DNA of 64,000 nt from Aceticella autotrophica (GTDB lineage Bacteria > Bacillota > Thermoanaerobacteria > Thermoanaerobacterales > Thermoanaerobacteraceae): NCBI RefSeq assembly GCF_017357865.1, contig NZ_CP060096.1:806001-870000 (forward strand). The letters are read 5' to 3'. A program made the translations under genes and the position numbers. A model generated the notes under the pieces. It did not search any database and was not told where the DNA came from. It saw nothing but the letters and a program-made list of their open reading frames with translations. The first letter of the stretch is position 1, and the number at the start of each line of letters is the position of its first letter. Of this stretch, positions 42,016-52,568 are shown piece after piece.

Positions 42016-43201
42016 TATTTTTATTTACAAAATCCCTCATTATTTTTGACAAAAACGAAATAAGTAAAAACATTATTATAACACCGACTATAACACCATG
42101 CCAGTAAAATTTGGAATACAAAAGTCCCAAAGCCACACCGCCAAGTCCTCCCCCTATATAGAAAAAGATTAAATAGAGGGAAGAAGCGCTGCCTTTTGCC
42201 TCTTTTGCATGAAGACTTACCCATGAACAGGCTGAAGAATGAGCACCGAAAAACCCAAAGCAGAAAAACAGGAGACCTAAAACAAAGAAAAACAGATTGT
42301 TTATATATGTAAGCGATATTCCTATGATACCGATAATACAGTCAAATATAAGGGTTTTAGGAATACCCATCTTTTTGTATAAACTTCCCGAATATGCAGA
42401 ACTAAAAGTACCTGCAAGGTATGTCAAATATATCCACCCAATTTGGGCAGAACCCAAATTATAGGGAGGGCTGCTAAGCTTGAAGCCTACGAAATTAAAA
42501 ACCCCGACAAAATTAAACATAAGACAAAATCCTAAGACAAAACCTAATATAAGAGCAGGTTTTTTCAGATGTTTTGCCATATCTGATAATGCCGTTTTGA
42601 TGTTAAATCTTGTAGGATGAAAATTTTTTGATTCGGGCAGCAACAATATAAAAATCACAGCACCTATGAGGTTGAGAAAAGCAAATATAAAAAAAACATA
42701 GTGCCATGAAAGCAATTCTTCAATGTATCCGCTTATAATCCGTCCAGCCATACCTCCTATGGAATTTCCGCTTACAAACAAACCCATAGCAAGGGGCAGG
42801 CTGTTTTTCTCGATTTCCTCACCTATGTATGCCATTGCAATTGATTGTATACCACCAAGGAGCAGACCTTGAAAAAACCGCATTATCAACAGGAAATGAT
42901 AACTATTTGACATACCTGCCAAAACCATAGGCAATACTGAAATAAAAAGCACAAAACTCATTATGTTTTTTCTGCCGATGGAATCGGATAAAGGTCCATA
43001 TATTAAAAGAGAAACAGCAATCGCAATAATGGTAATCGAAATTGCCAAACCTGACAAGGCAACAGAAATATTAAAATATTTTATAAACACCGGTAATAAA
43101 GGCTGAATACTGTAAATATCGGCAAATGTAATAAAAGAACTTACAAATAGGGCTATAAGCGTATTAGTAAAACTATGCTTTGCGTGAATCAAGTAAGCCA
43201 C
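41999..43201 (-). CDS. Major facilitator superfamily exporter
   Basis: The 400-aa protein has twelve predicted membrane segments and the motif A-like loop GPLSDSIGRKNIM between the second and third. A conserved FFQGLLLGGIQSIAMAYIGE follows. It resembles the YnfM/AraJ type of drug or metabolite exporters, but the substrate is unknown. It is transcribed away from the MgtA-type gene, and its 3' end overlaps the convergent 106-aa gene. Confidence 0.85.
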   Translation of the reverse strand: MAYLIHAKHSFTNTLIALFVSSFITFADIYSIQPLLPVFIKYFNISVALSGLAISITIIAIAVSLLIYGPLSDSIGRKNIMSFVLFISVLPMVLAGMSNSYHFLLIMRFFQGLLLGGIQSIAMAYIGEEIEKNSLPLAMGLFVSGNSIGGMAGRIISGYIEELLSWHYVFFIFAFLNLIGAVIFILLLPESKNFHPTRFNIKTALSDMAKHLKKPALILGFVLGFCLMFNFVGVFNFVGFKLSSPPYNLGSAQIGWIYLTYLAGTFSSAYSGSLYKKMGIPKTLIFDCIIGIIGISLTYINNLFFFVLGLLFFCFGFFGAHSSACSWVSLHAKEAKGSASSLYLIFFYIGGGLGGVALGLLYSKFYWHGVIVGVIIMFLLISFLSKIMRDFVNKNIIRHF

Positions 43202-43374
43202 TCCTTTTTTGTCATTATACTATTGATTATAAATGATATAATGTATCTATAATTATATCATTGACCCTTTTAATTGCAAAACTTAAAATGTAAAGAAGCA
43301 ATATGTGTTTTTGCTAAACCAATATTTTAAGGAGGTGCTTTCACACGAAAGATTTAAGACAAAGTTTTTGGTCA

Positions 43375-45885
43375 ATGCCGGCAGAAGATGTTTTTAAAAA
43401 CCTTCAAACGAGTAAAGATGGCTTATCAAGCAATGAAGCCAAAAAAAGAATCGCTACATATGGTTATAATTCAATAAAACCAAAAAAAAGCAACAATGCT
43501 TTGGAACTTTTTATATCCCAATTCAAAAGCCCCATAATTTTAATCTTATTTTTTGCTGTGGGACTTTCATTTTTTCTTCATGATACGGTTGATGCAATAA
43601 TCATTTTAACAATAATTCTTGTAAGCGGTCTTTTGAGTTTCTGGCAGGAATATGACGCAAATAATGCGGTTCAAAAATTACTTGAGATAGTACAGATTAA
43701 ATCAACAGTGCTTCGTGATGGAAAACCTGTAGAAATCACTGTGGAGGAAATAGTCCCCGGTGACATTGTACTGTTAAAAGCGGGTGCGGTTATACCCGGA
43801 GATGGTTTGATACTGGAATCAAATTCACTAAGTGTCGACGAAGCTATGTTGACAGGCGAAACCTTTCCGGCAGATAAAGAGGTCGGTGTTTTGCCTCTTG
43901 AAACTCCCCTCAGCCGGAGGAAGAATTGTTTATGGATGGGAACACATGTTGTCAGCGGAACCGCAAAAGCCATGGTTATAAGCACAGGGAAAACAACAGA
44001 ATTCGGTAAGATTTCGGAAAGGCTGAAAATCAGACCCTTAGAAACTGAATTTGAACGCGGAGTTAAGCAGTTTGGCTATTTTTTAATGGAGATTACATTG
44101 ATATTAACAATAGCTATTTTTGCCATTAACGTATTTTTAAAGCGTCCTGTTCTTGACTCCTTCCTCTTTTCTCTTGCAATTGCTGTTGGCTTAACCCCTC
44201 AGCTGCTTCCTGCCATCATCAGCATAAATCTTGCACATGGAGCTAAAATGATGGCACGGGTAAAAGTCATTGTAAAACGGCTTGCTTCTATTGAAAACTT
44301 TGGAAGTATGGATGTGTTATGTTCGGATAAAACAGGTACTCTGACTGAAGGAACCGTTAAACTTCAATCAACCTTTGATGTTAACGGAAATCAAAGCGAT
44401 AAGGTTCTTTTTTATGCTTTTCTTAATGCATACTTTGAATCAGGTTTTATAAATCCCATTGACGAAGCAATAAGAACATTTAAAGAATTTGATACAAGGG
44501 ACTATACAAAACTGGATGAACGTCCTTATGATTTTGTTAGGAAAAGATTAAGCATAATATTAAGTAAATCTGATAAAAGTATTAAGGAGACTCAGCCTCA
44601 TATAATGGTTACAAAGGGTGCCTTGGATAATGTTATAGAGGTATGCAAAAATGCTGAAATTGAAGACGGGAAAGTCGTTGATATAAAAACAGTTCAAGAT
44701 TCTATTCAAAAACAATACAGGGATTACAGCGATAAGGGATACAGGACCCTCGGTGTTGCATATAAAAATATTGGAACTGAAACAACGGTAGAAGATGAAA
44801 TAGAATCAGATATGACCTTTTTAGGTTTTATCACCTTTTTTGATCCTCTTAAGAAAAATATAACTAAGACGATAGAGGACCTTAAAGCACTGGGGATTTC
44901 ATTAAAAATAATCACGGGAGATAATAAACTGATTGCTTCTAACATTGTGCAGCAACTGGGGATAAGAGGTATGAAAATTTTAACCGGTTCTGAAATACAT
45001 GATATCAGCGATGGAGCACTTATCGAAAAAGTTAAGGAAGTCGCTGTCTTTGCAGAAGTTGAGCCAAATGAAAAAGAACGCATAATAATTGCTTTAAAAA
45101 AAGCAGGTTGCGTTGTAGGATATATGGGTGACGGTATAAATGACGCATCGGCTCTCCATGCTGCGGACGTGAGCATTTCTGTGGATAGTGCTGTCGATGT
45201 GGCAAAAAGAGCAGCAGATATTGTCTTGCTGGAGAAAGACTTAAATGTCTTGATAGAAGGTGTTAAAGCTGGAAGAATAACATTTGCCAACACATTGAAA
45301 TATGTGTTTATGGCTACCAGTGCGAATTTCGGCAACATGTTCAGTATGGCCGGAGCATCATTGTTTTTGCCGTTTCTTCCGTTGCTGCCTAAACAAATTT
45401 TGCTGACTAATCTATTGACAGATTTTCCGGAGATGACAATTGCGACAGATTCTGTAGATAAAGATATGATTATGATGCCAAGACGTTGGGATATAGGTTT
45501 TATTCGCCGCTTCATGATTGTATTTGGTTTAATCAGCTCTATTTTTGATTATTTAACATTTGCTGTGCTTATGTTCATCGTTCATGCCTCAGATGTGCAG
45601 TTTAGAACGGGCTGGTTTATTGAGTCGGTTGTATCGGCTTCATTAATTGTTTTGGTTATAAGGAGCAAAAAGCCGTTTTTTAAAAGCATTCCTGGGAAAT
45701 ATTTAGTAATTGCAACCTCCTGTGTCGGTATTGCGACGCTAATTATACCTTATTCTCCCATGGCAGGAATCTTAGGATTTCAGGCAATTCCTTTTTGGGT
45801 GCTGTTCCTTATCGCGGCTGTGATAATGTTGTATGTCTTAACGGCTGAAATCGTTAAGAAGCTGTTCTATAAAAACAAAAACTAA
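43375..45885 (+). CDS. mgtA: Magnesium-type (MgtA-like, P3B) P-type ATPase
   Basis: The pump has FISQFKSPIILILFF, the actuator motif MLTGETFPADK, a GLTPQLLPAI M4 motif near that of MgtA (GLTPEMLP), VKRLASIENFGSMDVLCSDKTGTLT with the phosphorylated Asp, and MGDGINDASALHAADVSIS. MgtA/MgtB pumps bring Mg2+ into the cell. ATG 43375 has no SD. A perfect AAGGAGGT at 43329-43336 lies 8 nt before an in-frame ACG at 43345, and the extra residues (KDLRQSFWS) fit the family N-terminus, so translation probably starts at ACG and gives 846 aa. Confidence 0.85.
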   Translation: MPAEDVFKNLQTSKDGLSSNEAKKRIATYGYNSIKPKKSNNALELFISQFKSPIILILFFAVGLSFFLHDTVDAIIILTIILVSGLLSFWQEYDANNAVQKLLEIVQIKSTVLRDGKPVEITVEEIVPGDIVLLKAGAVIPGDGLILESNSLSVDEAMLTGETFPADKEVGVLPLETPLSRRKNCLWMGTHVVSGTAKAMVISTGKTTEFGKISERLKIRPLETEFERGVKQFGYFLMEITLILTIAIFAINVFLKRPVLDSFLFSLAIAVGLTPQLLPAIISINLAHGAKMMARVKVIVKRLASIENFGSMDVLCSDKTGTLTEGTVKLQSTFDVNGNQSDKVLFYAFLNAYFESGFINPIDEAIRTFKEFDTRDYTKLDERPYDFVRKRLSIILSKSDKSIKETQPHIMVTKGALDNVIEVCKNAEIEDGKVVDIKTVQDSIQKQYRDYSDKGYRTLGVAYKNIGTETTVEDEIESDMTFLGFITFFDPLKKNITKTIEDLKALGISLKIITGDNKLIASNIVQQLGIRGMKILTGSEIHDISDGALIEKVKEVAVFAEVEPNEKERIIIALKKAGCVVGYMGDGINDASALHAADVSISVDSAVDVAKRAADIVLLEKDLNVLIEGVKAGRITFANTLKYVFMATSANFGNMFSMAGASLFLPFLPLLPKQILLTNLLTDFPEMTIATDSVDKDMIMMPRRWDIGFIRRFMIVFGLISSIFDYLTFAVLMFIVHASDVQFRTGWFIESVVSASLIVLVIRSKKPFFKSIPGKYLVIATSCVGIATLIIPYSPMAGILGFQAIPFWVLFLIAAVIMLYVLTAEIVKKLFYKNKN

Positions 45886-45981
45886 GTTCTTAAATTGCAT
45901 GTTCACTCATGATATGCTAAAATGGTCTTAAAAGAGGCAGAATTAAGAAGGATAAACAGTAAAAAAGAAGGAGCGCTGAAT

Positions 45982-47982
45982 ATGAACAAAATTGATGAAT
46001 TAACGATTAATACGATGCGAATCTTATCCATAGAAGAGATTCAGAAAGCAAAGTCGGGACATCCGGGGATGCCGATGGGAGCTGCCCCTATGGCATATAC
46101 CCTGTGGGCAAAATACTTGAAACATAATCCTGAAAATCCTGATTGGGTGAATAGAGACAGATTCATATTGTCTGCCGGGCATGGTTCTGCCTTGTTATAT
46201 TCCCTTTTATATTTGTTTGGCTATGGACTGACAATAAATGACCTTAAAAATTTCCGCCAATGGGGGAGCAAAACACCCGGTCATCCGGAATACGGTGTGA
46301 CTCCCGGTGTCGAAGTAACAACAGGACCGCTTGGACAGGGCATATCCAATGCTGTCGGCATGGCGATTGCCGAAACATATATGGCTGCAAAATTCAACCG
46401 CCCCGGATATAATATAATAGACCACAATACATATACGATTGTCGGTGATGGCTGTTTAATGGAGGGAATATCATCAGAAGCAGCTTCACTGGCAGGTTCA
46501 TTAAAACTTGGGAAATTAATTGCTTTATACGATTCAAACAATATTTCCATTGAAGGTGGAACAGATATAGCATTTACAGAAGATGTAGGAAAACGCTTTG
46601 AGGCATATGGCTGGCAGGTTTTAACGGTACAGGATGGGAATAATATCGATGAAATCGGCAAGGCAATAGAAAAAGCCAAGTTCGAGTCAGATAGACCTTC
46701 GTTGATAATAGTAAAGACCGTAATAGGCTACGGCTGTCTTAAAAAACAGGGGACTCCTTCTGCTCATGGGGAACCCCTTGGTGAAGAAAATATAAAAGAT
46801 ACAAAAAAATTCCTTGGGTGGGATTACAAAGAAGAATTTTATGTTCCCCAAGAGGTAAAAAAATACATGACAGATTTAAAGGAAAAACTTAGATTTGAAT
46901 ATAATAAATGGGTTAAACTTTTCAATAAGTACAGAGAAGAATACCCTGATCTTGCGAAAGAATGGGATATCTGGCATAGCGAAGAAATGCCGACTGACCT
47001 TATGAATGACGATAAATTCTGGAGTTTTGATTTAAAAACAGCAACGCGGTCATCATCAGGCGAAATCTTAAATTATCTTTCAAATATTGTAAAAAATTTG
47101 ATAGGCGGGTCGGCAGACCTCGCACCATCAACAAAGACATATATGAAAGGCAAGGGCGATTATTCGGCAAAGAACAGAGGAGGCGCCAATCTGCATTTTG
47201 GAGTAAGGGAGCACGCTATGGGGGCAATAGCAAACGGAATTGCGGCATATGGCGGTTTAAAACCTTATGTTTCCACATTCTTGGTTTTCAGTGATTATAT
47301 GAAGGGTTCTGTCAGGCTTTCAGCATTAATGAAGCTGCCTGTCATATATATATTTACACATGACAGCATAGGAGTAGGCGAAGACGGACCTACACATGAA
47401 CCGATAGAACACCTTATAATGTTGAGAAGTATACCCAATATGACGGTGATAAGACCTGCCGATGCAAAGGAGGTATCGGCTGCTTGGTATTCGGCATTAA
47501 GCAAAAAAGACGGTCCTACTGCCATAGTATTAACACGTCAGAACGTACCCTTATACGATGAAACATCGAAGAATGCTTTAAAAGGCGGATATATTTTACT
47601 TCGCGAGGAAAATGACAAGCCGGATATCATATTGATGGCAAGCGGCTCGGAGGTTAAGCTGATTTATGAGGCGCATAAGGCATTGAAAGAAAAGGGTATC
47701 GATGCAAGGGTTGTAAGCATGCCGTCAATGGAATTATTTGATGAACAGCCCGAAGAATATAGAAAATCAATCCTGCCTGACAATGTAAGGCGCAGATTGG
47801 CTGTTGAAGCCGCATCCTCATACAGCTGGCATAAATATGTCGGTCTTGACGGCGCAGTAATAGCAATAGACCATTTTGGAGCATCAGCGCCCGGAGATAT
47901 TCTTTTTAAAGAATTTGGCTTTACAATTGAAAATGTTGTGGAGAAGGCTTTAAGCCTCTTGGATGATAAGGACGCAAAATAA
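45982..47982 (+). CDS. tkt: Transketolase
   Basis: The ATG at 45982 has AAGGAG at 45967-45973; the frame from 45922 has none. The 666-aa enzyme has the full-length layout: [30 protein letters not shown], the thiamine diphosphate motif GDGCLMEGI through [26 protein letters not shown] and [16 protein letters not shown]. It transfers two-carbon units in the pentose phosphate pathway and makes erythrose 4-phosphate, the co-substrate of the DAHP synthase at 6488. A terminator follows. Confidence 0.94.
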   Translation: MNKIDELTINTMRILSIEEIQKAKSGHPGMPMGAAPMAYTLWAKYLKHNPENPDWVNRDRFILSAGHGSALLYSLLYLFGYGLTINDLKNFRQWGSKTPGHPEYGVTPGVEVTTGPLGQGISNAVGMAIAETYMAAKFNRPGYNIIDHNTYTIVGDGCLMEGISSEAASLAGSLKLGKLIALYDSNNISIEGGTDIAFTEDVGKRFEAYGWQVLTVQDGNNIDEIGKAIEKAKFESDRPSLIIVKTVIGYGCLKKQGTPSAHGEPLGEENIKDTKKFLGWDYKEEFYVPQEVKKYMTDLKEKLRFEYNKWVKLFNKYREEYPDLAKEWDIWHSEEMPTDLMNDDKFWSFDLKTATRSSSGEILNYLSNIVKNLIGGSADLAPSTKTYMKGKGDYSAKNRGGANLHFGVREHAMGAIANGIAAYGGLKPYVSTFLVFSDYMKGSVRLSALMKLPVIYIFTHDSIGVGEDGPTHEPIEHLIMLRSIPNMTVIRPADAKEVSAAWYSALSKKDGPTAIVLTRQNVPLYDETSKNALKGGYILLREENDKPDIILMASGSEVKLIYEAHKALKEKGIDARVVSMPSMELFDEQPEEYRKSILPDNVRRRLAVEAASSYSWHKYVGLDGAVIAIDHFGASAPGDILFKEFGFTIENVVEKALSLLDDKDAK

Positions 47983-47987
47983 TGTTG

Positions 47988-48026
47988 CATATCCTGACAA
48001 GTTCAGGCAGGTCAGGATATGTTTTT
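47988..48026 (+). terminator. Terminator after transketolase
   Basis: CATATCCTGAC (47988-47998) pairs with GTCAGGATATG (48011-48021), followed by TTTTT. Confidence 0.85.
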
Positions 48027-48076
48027 AATCCTTATGAAAAATAGTAATAATGCTTAAAAAGCGGGAGGAATAATAC

Positions 48077-48511
48077 TTGGAGGCAATTATAATTGTATTA
48101 GCGGTAATTTTAGATCAACTGTCAAAATATTTTGTGGTAAAATATTTAAAGCCAATCGGCACCTTTCCTGTAATAAAAAAATTCTTCTATCTAACATATA
48201 TACAAAATCGTGGGGCTGCTTTTGGCATAATGCAGAACAAGACCCTCTTTTTTATAATAATAACAACAATAGTCGGAATAGCATTGATATATTCGATTGT
48301 AAAGATACCGGGAAGCACTGCTTATAAATTTACCCTTTCAATGATTCTCGGCGGTGCCATAGGGAATCTGATTGACAGAATAAGACTCGGATATGTTGTG
48401 GATTTTGTGGATTTTAGGGTTTTCCCCGCGGTTTTCAATCTTGCGGATTCCTTTATTGTTGTCGGTTCGTTTATCTTAGCATATTTTATTATTTTCAAAG
48501 GCATCAAATAG
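48077..48511 (+). CDS. lspA: Lipoprotein signal peptidase (signal peptidase II)
   Basis: The 144-aa protein has four membrane helices, the conserved NRGAAFGI segment and the two catalytic Asp motifs, GNLIDRIRLGYVVDF and NLADSFIVVG. It removes signal peptides from Lgt-modified prolipoproteins. The TTG start at 48077 follows GGGAGGA. It lies 16 bp before rluD, an order common in Firmicutes. Confidence 0.95.
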   Translation: MEAIIIVLAVILDQLSKYFVVKYLKPIGTFPVIKKFFYLTYIQNRGAAFGIMQNKTLFFIIITTIVGIALIYSIVKIPGSTAYKFTLSMILGGAIGNLIDRIRLGYVVDFVDFRVFPAVFNLADSFIVVGSFILAYFIIFKGIK

Positions 48512-48527
48512 AGGTATAGGGGGAATT

Positions 48528-49448
48528 ATGTTGAAGGAAGTAGCCAGACAAAACGTCCCCTTGGCTGACATCGGCAAAAGGATCGATGTATTTTTAGCAT
48601 CAGAGATGGATTATACCCGTTCTTATATAAAAAAGCTTATACTTGAAGGACTTGTTTTGGTAAATGATGATACTGTAAAACCAAATTACAAGCTGAAGGA
48701 AAACGATAAAATAACAGTAAATATTCCTGAGGCGGAAAAAATTGATATTGAACCTGAAAATATTCCGCTGGATATCTTATATGAAGATGAAGATATTATC
48801 GTAATAAACAAGCCGCAGGGAATGGTGGTGCATCCTGCGCCGGGAAATTACAGCGGAACACTTGTAAATGCGCTTTTATACCACTGCAAGAATTTATCCG
48901 GAATAAATGGTGTTTTAAGACCGGGGATTGTCCACAGGCTTGATAAGGATACATCGGGTGTTATGGTTGTTGCTAAAAATGATAAGGCGCATTTGAGTCT
49001 TGCAAGTCAGATAAAGGACAGGAAGATATTGAAAAAATATGTTGCCGTAGTTGAAGGGGTCATCAAGGAAGATGAAGGGTATGTAGAGGCGCCGATAGGA
49101 AGGCATCATGCTGACAGGAAGAAGATGGCGGTTGTTGAAGACGGGCGGTATGCCCTGACCCTTTACAAGGTTTTAGAGAGATTTAAAAACAATACATATG
49201 TAGAAGCCGTCATAAAAACAGGAAGAACACATCAAATACGGGTACATATGGCGTATATCGGGCATCCGATCGTTGGTGATACCGTATACGGCTATAAAAA
49301 ACAAAAATTCAATCTTAAGGGACAGGTGCTTCATGCAAGGCTTTTGGGGATTATACATCCTGCAAAAAACGAATACATGGAATTTGAAGCGCCCCTGCCC
49401 GAATATTTTGTCAAACTCATCGAAAAAATTCGCTTGACAGAGATGTGA
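48528..49448 (+). CDS. rluD: RluD-family 23S rRNA pseudouridine synthase
   Basis: The 306-aa protein has an N-terminal S4 RNA-binding domain (DVFLASEMDYTRSYIKKLI), then the synthase domain with DIIVINKPQGMVVHPAPG, the catalytic Asp in GIVHRLDKDTSGVMVVAK, and RTHQIRVHM. It converts uridines to pseudouridine in large-subunit rRNA. SD GGGGG precedes the ATG. It is cotranscribed with lspA. Confidence 0.92.
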   Translation: MLKEVARQNVPLADIGKRIDVFLASEMDYTRSYIKKLILEGLVLVNDDTVKPNYKLKENDKITVNIPEAEKIDIEPENIPLDILYEDEDIIVINKPQGMVVHPAPGNYSGTLVNALLYHCKNLSGINGVLRPGIVHRLDKDTSGVMVVAKNDKAHLSLASQIKDRKILKKYVAVVEGVIKEDEGYVEAPIGRHHADRKKMAVVEDGRYALTLYKVLERFKNNTYVEAVIKTGRTHQIRVHMAYIGHPIVGDTVYGYKKQKFNLKGQVLHARLLGIIHPAKNEYMEFEAPLPEYFVKLIEKIRLTEM

Positions 49449-49533
49449 AATACACTATTATTTTATAAAAATCGATGTTAATATTATATTAATAAAAAGT
49501 TTTTAATATATTAGTTCTAAAGGAGGGATAATA

Positions 49534-50880
49534 GTGTATGCGCAACTTCCTCAAATATCCCCTCAATTGCCGGCAGGTAAAGATAAATACGTAAGCGTTG
49601 ATAAAAAATTTTGGATTTGTCATTTTTTCGCATTTATATGGATGCTTTTTTCTATTATTGTTTCGATACCTTGGGTAAAAGACCTTGGCAATTTAGTCAG
49701 CATACCGGTTGCAATTTTAATAATTGCAGGTATTGGATACATACCCGGATATCTTATTTGTTTTATAGTTTTCAGTATCATTTTAGACCGTCAACCGTCT
49801 TTTAAAACGCTAAATCCGATAGACTCCCTTACAATAATTATTCCTTGCAGAAATGAAGAACATAATATAGAAAAAACCTTGCAATATATTAAAAATCAAG
49901 ATTATGAAGGTGAGATTTTCATTATAGTAGTAGATAACGGTTCTACCGATAATACGGCAAATACGGCTATTGAAGCAGGGAAATCCTTAAATTTAAAGCT
50001 TAAAGTTTTGTCCGAAGATAAGCCGGGGAAGTCTTATGCTTTGAATAATGCTTTAAATTATGCGGAAACCGACTATATAATTACCTTAGATGCTGATACA
50101 TTGCTTCATAAGTCTTCTGTACGTTACATCATGTCCCGCATGAAATCATCACCGAAAAACGTATGTGCGGTAGCCGGTGCTGTGCTTGTGCGAAACAGCA
50201 GACAGACATTAATGGCAAGACTTCAAGAATGGGTTATTTTTTAGGGATTGCAAGCGTCAAACGTATGCAGGGATTGTATCAGGGAACCTTAGTAGCTCAA
50301 GGAGCTTATTCGATATATAAAACTGAAGCAGTAAAGCTTGTTGGAGGATGGCCTGATGCCATTGGCGAGGATATTGTTTTAACATGGAAATTTTTAAAAC
50401 AAAATATGAAGGTTTATTTTGAACCGTTAGCAGTGGCATTTACTGAGGTTGCCAGTTAGTTTAAGACACCTTTTGCGTCAGCGAAGCCGGTGGGCGAGAG
50501 GCATGATTGAGGCTTTGAAAATCATCAAGCCATGGCAATATGAGGAAAAATATGTGAAATATTTAACAGCTATTAATTTAATCATGCCTTATTTAGATGT
50601 GGTTTATACCTTTTGTTGGATACCCGGCTTAGTGCTTGCATTTTTCGGCAAATTTTGGATTGTCGGTCCGTTTACATTGCTTGTGGTTCCTATTGCATTA
50701 GTAGAAAATTATATACTATATACTCATCAATGCAATATTTTTAAAACCCTCGGCTTAAAAATTCGCAGGAATCGGTTTGGATACATATTGTATGTATTAT
50801 TTTATCAAATGTTAATGAGTCCGATGTCTGTATATGGTTATATTCAAGAAATATTTAATTTTAAACGGGTTTGGGAATAA
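49534..50880 (+). pseudogene. Family 2 glycosyltransferase (PgaC/IcaA-like) with two frameshifts
   Basis: Three overlapping frames together encode one processive glycosyltransferase of about 448 aa. The first ends at MARLQEWVIF (stop near 50244), the second covers GYFLGIASVK to FTEVAS, and the third starts in VSLRHLLRQRSRWARG. A base appears lost near 50233 and one gained near 50451, so the original frame is restored. All catalytic motifs remain: DNGST, the DAD of LDADTL, GEDIVLTW and the QRSRW box, plus N- and C-terminal membrane helices. It could be a recent pseudogene, or two sequencing errors. Family members polymerise surface polysaccharide. GTG 49534 follows AAAGGAGGG. Confidence 0.8.
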
Positions 50881-50944
50881 AGGCACATTGTTTTATGGTT
50901 ATAATTTAAAAGACATGGCAATACTTAAAAATGGAGGTGTTGAC

Positions 50945-51460
50945 ATGTCTTTTAAGCTTTCATGGAAGGTACATGTGTTATGTTTTTTAATATCTTTTGT
51001 ATTCTGCTTTTTGACACAGAAATATTTAAGCATTTTATTTATAAACATATTATTTGAAAACAAAATGCTGAGTATAACGGGTAATATTATCTTGAACCTA
51101 TATATTTTTATCCTTATTATTTTCATACCCTTGACATTTTTTCATGAAGTAATGCATGGCGCTGCATATAAGATATTTGGCGGCAAGGTAAAATACGGTT
51201 TTAAGGGCTTATATGCTTATGCACAGGAAACCTCTGGCATAGCACTAAGCAGAACCGAATTTCTCATTGTGCTTTTGGCGCCTGTCACCTGTATTTCCGT
51301 AATTTCAATGCTTATTCCGGGAAATATCGGGGGTATGGTTTTCTTTTTGAATCTTTTAAGCAGCATGGGGGATTTATTGATGTCTTTTTATTTATGTAAA
51401 ACCCATGAAAACAGCCGTATTATCGATAAAAGTTATGGGTTTGACGTAATAGAAAATTGA
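50945..51460 (+). CDS. DUF3267-like membrane protein with HExxH motif
   Basis: The ATG at 50945 has GGAGGTG at 50933-50939; upstream codons in the frame belong to the glycosyltransferase overlap. The 171-aa protein has about four membrane helices and FFHEVMHGAAYKIFGG, the zinc-metalloprotease-like HEVMH motif of the DUF3267 family, with a later LLAPVTCISVI helix. Site-2-protease-like activity is possible but unproven in this family. Confidence 0.72.
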   Translation: MSFKLSWKVHVLCFLISFVFCFLTQKYLSILFINILFENKMLSITGNIILNLYIFILIIFIPLTFFHEVMHGAAYKIFGGKVKYGFKGLYAYAQETSGIALSRTEFLIVLLAPVTCISVISMLIPGNIGGMVFFLNLLSSMGDLLMSFYLCKTHENSRIIDKSYGFDVIEN

Positions 51461-51470
51461 AAAAATTTTC

Positions 51471-51498
51471 TTGACAGTAATAGTTATAATGGTATATT
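51471..51498 (+). promoter_or_regulatory. Promoter of first prepilin gene
   Basis: TTGACA (51471-51476) and TATATT (51493-51498) are 16 bp apart. The transcript would start near 51505, which rules out the GTG at 51502 as the translation start. The sequence between the boxes resembles the promoter of the second prepilin. Confidence 0.7.
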
Positions 51499-51549
51499 AT
51501 TGTGAATATAATGAAAAAATTGAAATCAGGGAAAGGCAGAAGTGATTTT

Positions 51550-52068
51550 ATGCCAAAATTATTGAAAAAGGTACATATATCTCACAGCCAACAAGGTTTT
51601 ACGCTTGTGGAACTTATAGTTGTAGTTGCAATAGTTGCCATACTGACAGCAGTATTATTTCCCAAGCTCCTTGTTTATACTGAAAATGCCAGGGCAAGCA
51701 AAACCATGGGGGACCTTTCATCAATGAAAAGCATAGTCGAGGCGTTTGCAGCAGACCATGATTATGGCTATTATCCCACAGCCGATACAGGTAAAGCCAC
51801 CAGTGTCGGTACCGTTCTTCAGGACAAAGGGATACAGTGGTATGATGGTACAAAAGGGGAGGTAAAAGACCCATGGGGAAATCCATATTATTACGGTACG
51901 GCTCCCGACAGCAGAGGTGTGGCAAATCAGCTTTATTTGATCATATCCTTCGGACCTGACGGAAAAGAGGGCACAGATGATGACATATGGATTTCCAGCG
52001 GCGGTTCGCCGACACAAAGCAAAAACCCAAATGTGGTACCGACATCAAAGGTTGCTTCCGCCCCCTGA
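51550..52068 (+). CDS. Type IV prepilin / GspG-like pseudopilin, copy 1
   Basis: The ATG at 51550 (MPKLLKKVHISHSQQG) gives a 16-residue basic leader ending in Gly before FTLVELIVVVAIVAIL, with Glu at mature position 5. A prepilin peptidase would cut after the Gly. The 172-aa protein has the GspG-like region VKDPWGNPYYYGTAP and FGPDGKEGTDDDIW, an Asp-rich loop of the sort that binds Ca2+ in GspG. It is a paralogue of the gene at 52569. The C-terminal end is Ser/Pro/Lys-rich. Confidence 0.88.
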   Translation: MPKLLKKVHISHSQQGFTLVELIVVVAIVAILTAVLFPKLLVYTENARASKTMGDLSSMKSIVEAFAADHDYGYYPTADTGKATSVGTVLQDKGIQWYDGTKGEVKDPWGNPYYYGTAPDSRGVANQLYLIISFGPDGKEGTDDDIWISSGGSPTQSKNPNVVPTSKVASAP

Positions 52069-52430
52069 CTGCTCTCCGCCACAAGTAACGGAGGTTCTGT
52101 TTACTTGCAGGTTTCTTCTGCACTCTCAAGATGCGTTGTAGGATTAATCTGTCTATTGCATCTTCTACAACATACAGGCACTAACCTGTTTCAACAGACT
52201 TTACTATCTATACCTCTTACGAGATATTAGCGATAGCATAAGGCAATGAGTCTAATTCCCTGGGATTAACTTTATATCACCATACTGCTTATCAATTTCT
52301 TTGTTTTCTTTAATATTATTATATCATTATAACTTGTGAAAATCAAATGCTAATATAAGCATTCATCCCCGTCACAAGTGGCGAGGCTTTCTGCTAAGCT
52401 ATTGGTAAATTCCGACAGAAAACGGCATAG
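52069..52430 (-). mobile_element. Probable IS200/IS605-derived remnant (PATE-like) between prepilins
   Basis: No open frame is present. On the - strand, one end carries GCTTAGCAGAAAGCCTCG, CACTTGTGACGGGGA and an AATGCT / AGCATT hairpin (about 52335-52415), and the other end carries a similar CCTCCG, TTACTTGTGG, CGGAG hairpin (52074-52094). Similar hairpins at both ends are expected for IS200/IS605 family elements, and internally deleted forms are known. The first end also matches 37895-37925. Part of the interior may come from the guide-RNA-like 3' end of a tnpB element. Confidence 0.42.
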
Positions 52431-52490
52431 AAACAATGTGTAGAAAAATAAAAAAATTTATAAATATTTGCTGAAAAAGCATATTTTTTC

Positions 52491-52518
52491 TTGACATTTA
52501 TAATTATTATGGTATAAA
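52491..52518 (+). promoter_or_regulatory. Promoter of second prepilin gene
   Basis: TTGACA (52491-52496) and TATAAA (52513-52518) are 16 bp apart, with TTATTATGG before the -10 box, parallel to TTATAATGG in the first promoter. Confidence 0.7.
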
Positions 52519-52568
52519 ATGAATTTAATACCAATATTAAAATTTAAGAAAGGTTGAGGTGGTTTTTT

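Noticed and set aside
51502-51549. GTG at 51502 as start of the first prepilin
   Set aside because: It overlaps the predicted transcription start of a good promoter; the ATG at 51550 gives a standard-length leader.
52069-52553. Group II intron or retron fragment
   Set aside because: No domain V-like GAGCCGTATG sequence and no reverse transcriptase frame are present; IS200/IS605-like hairpins explain more.
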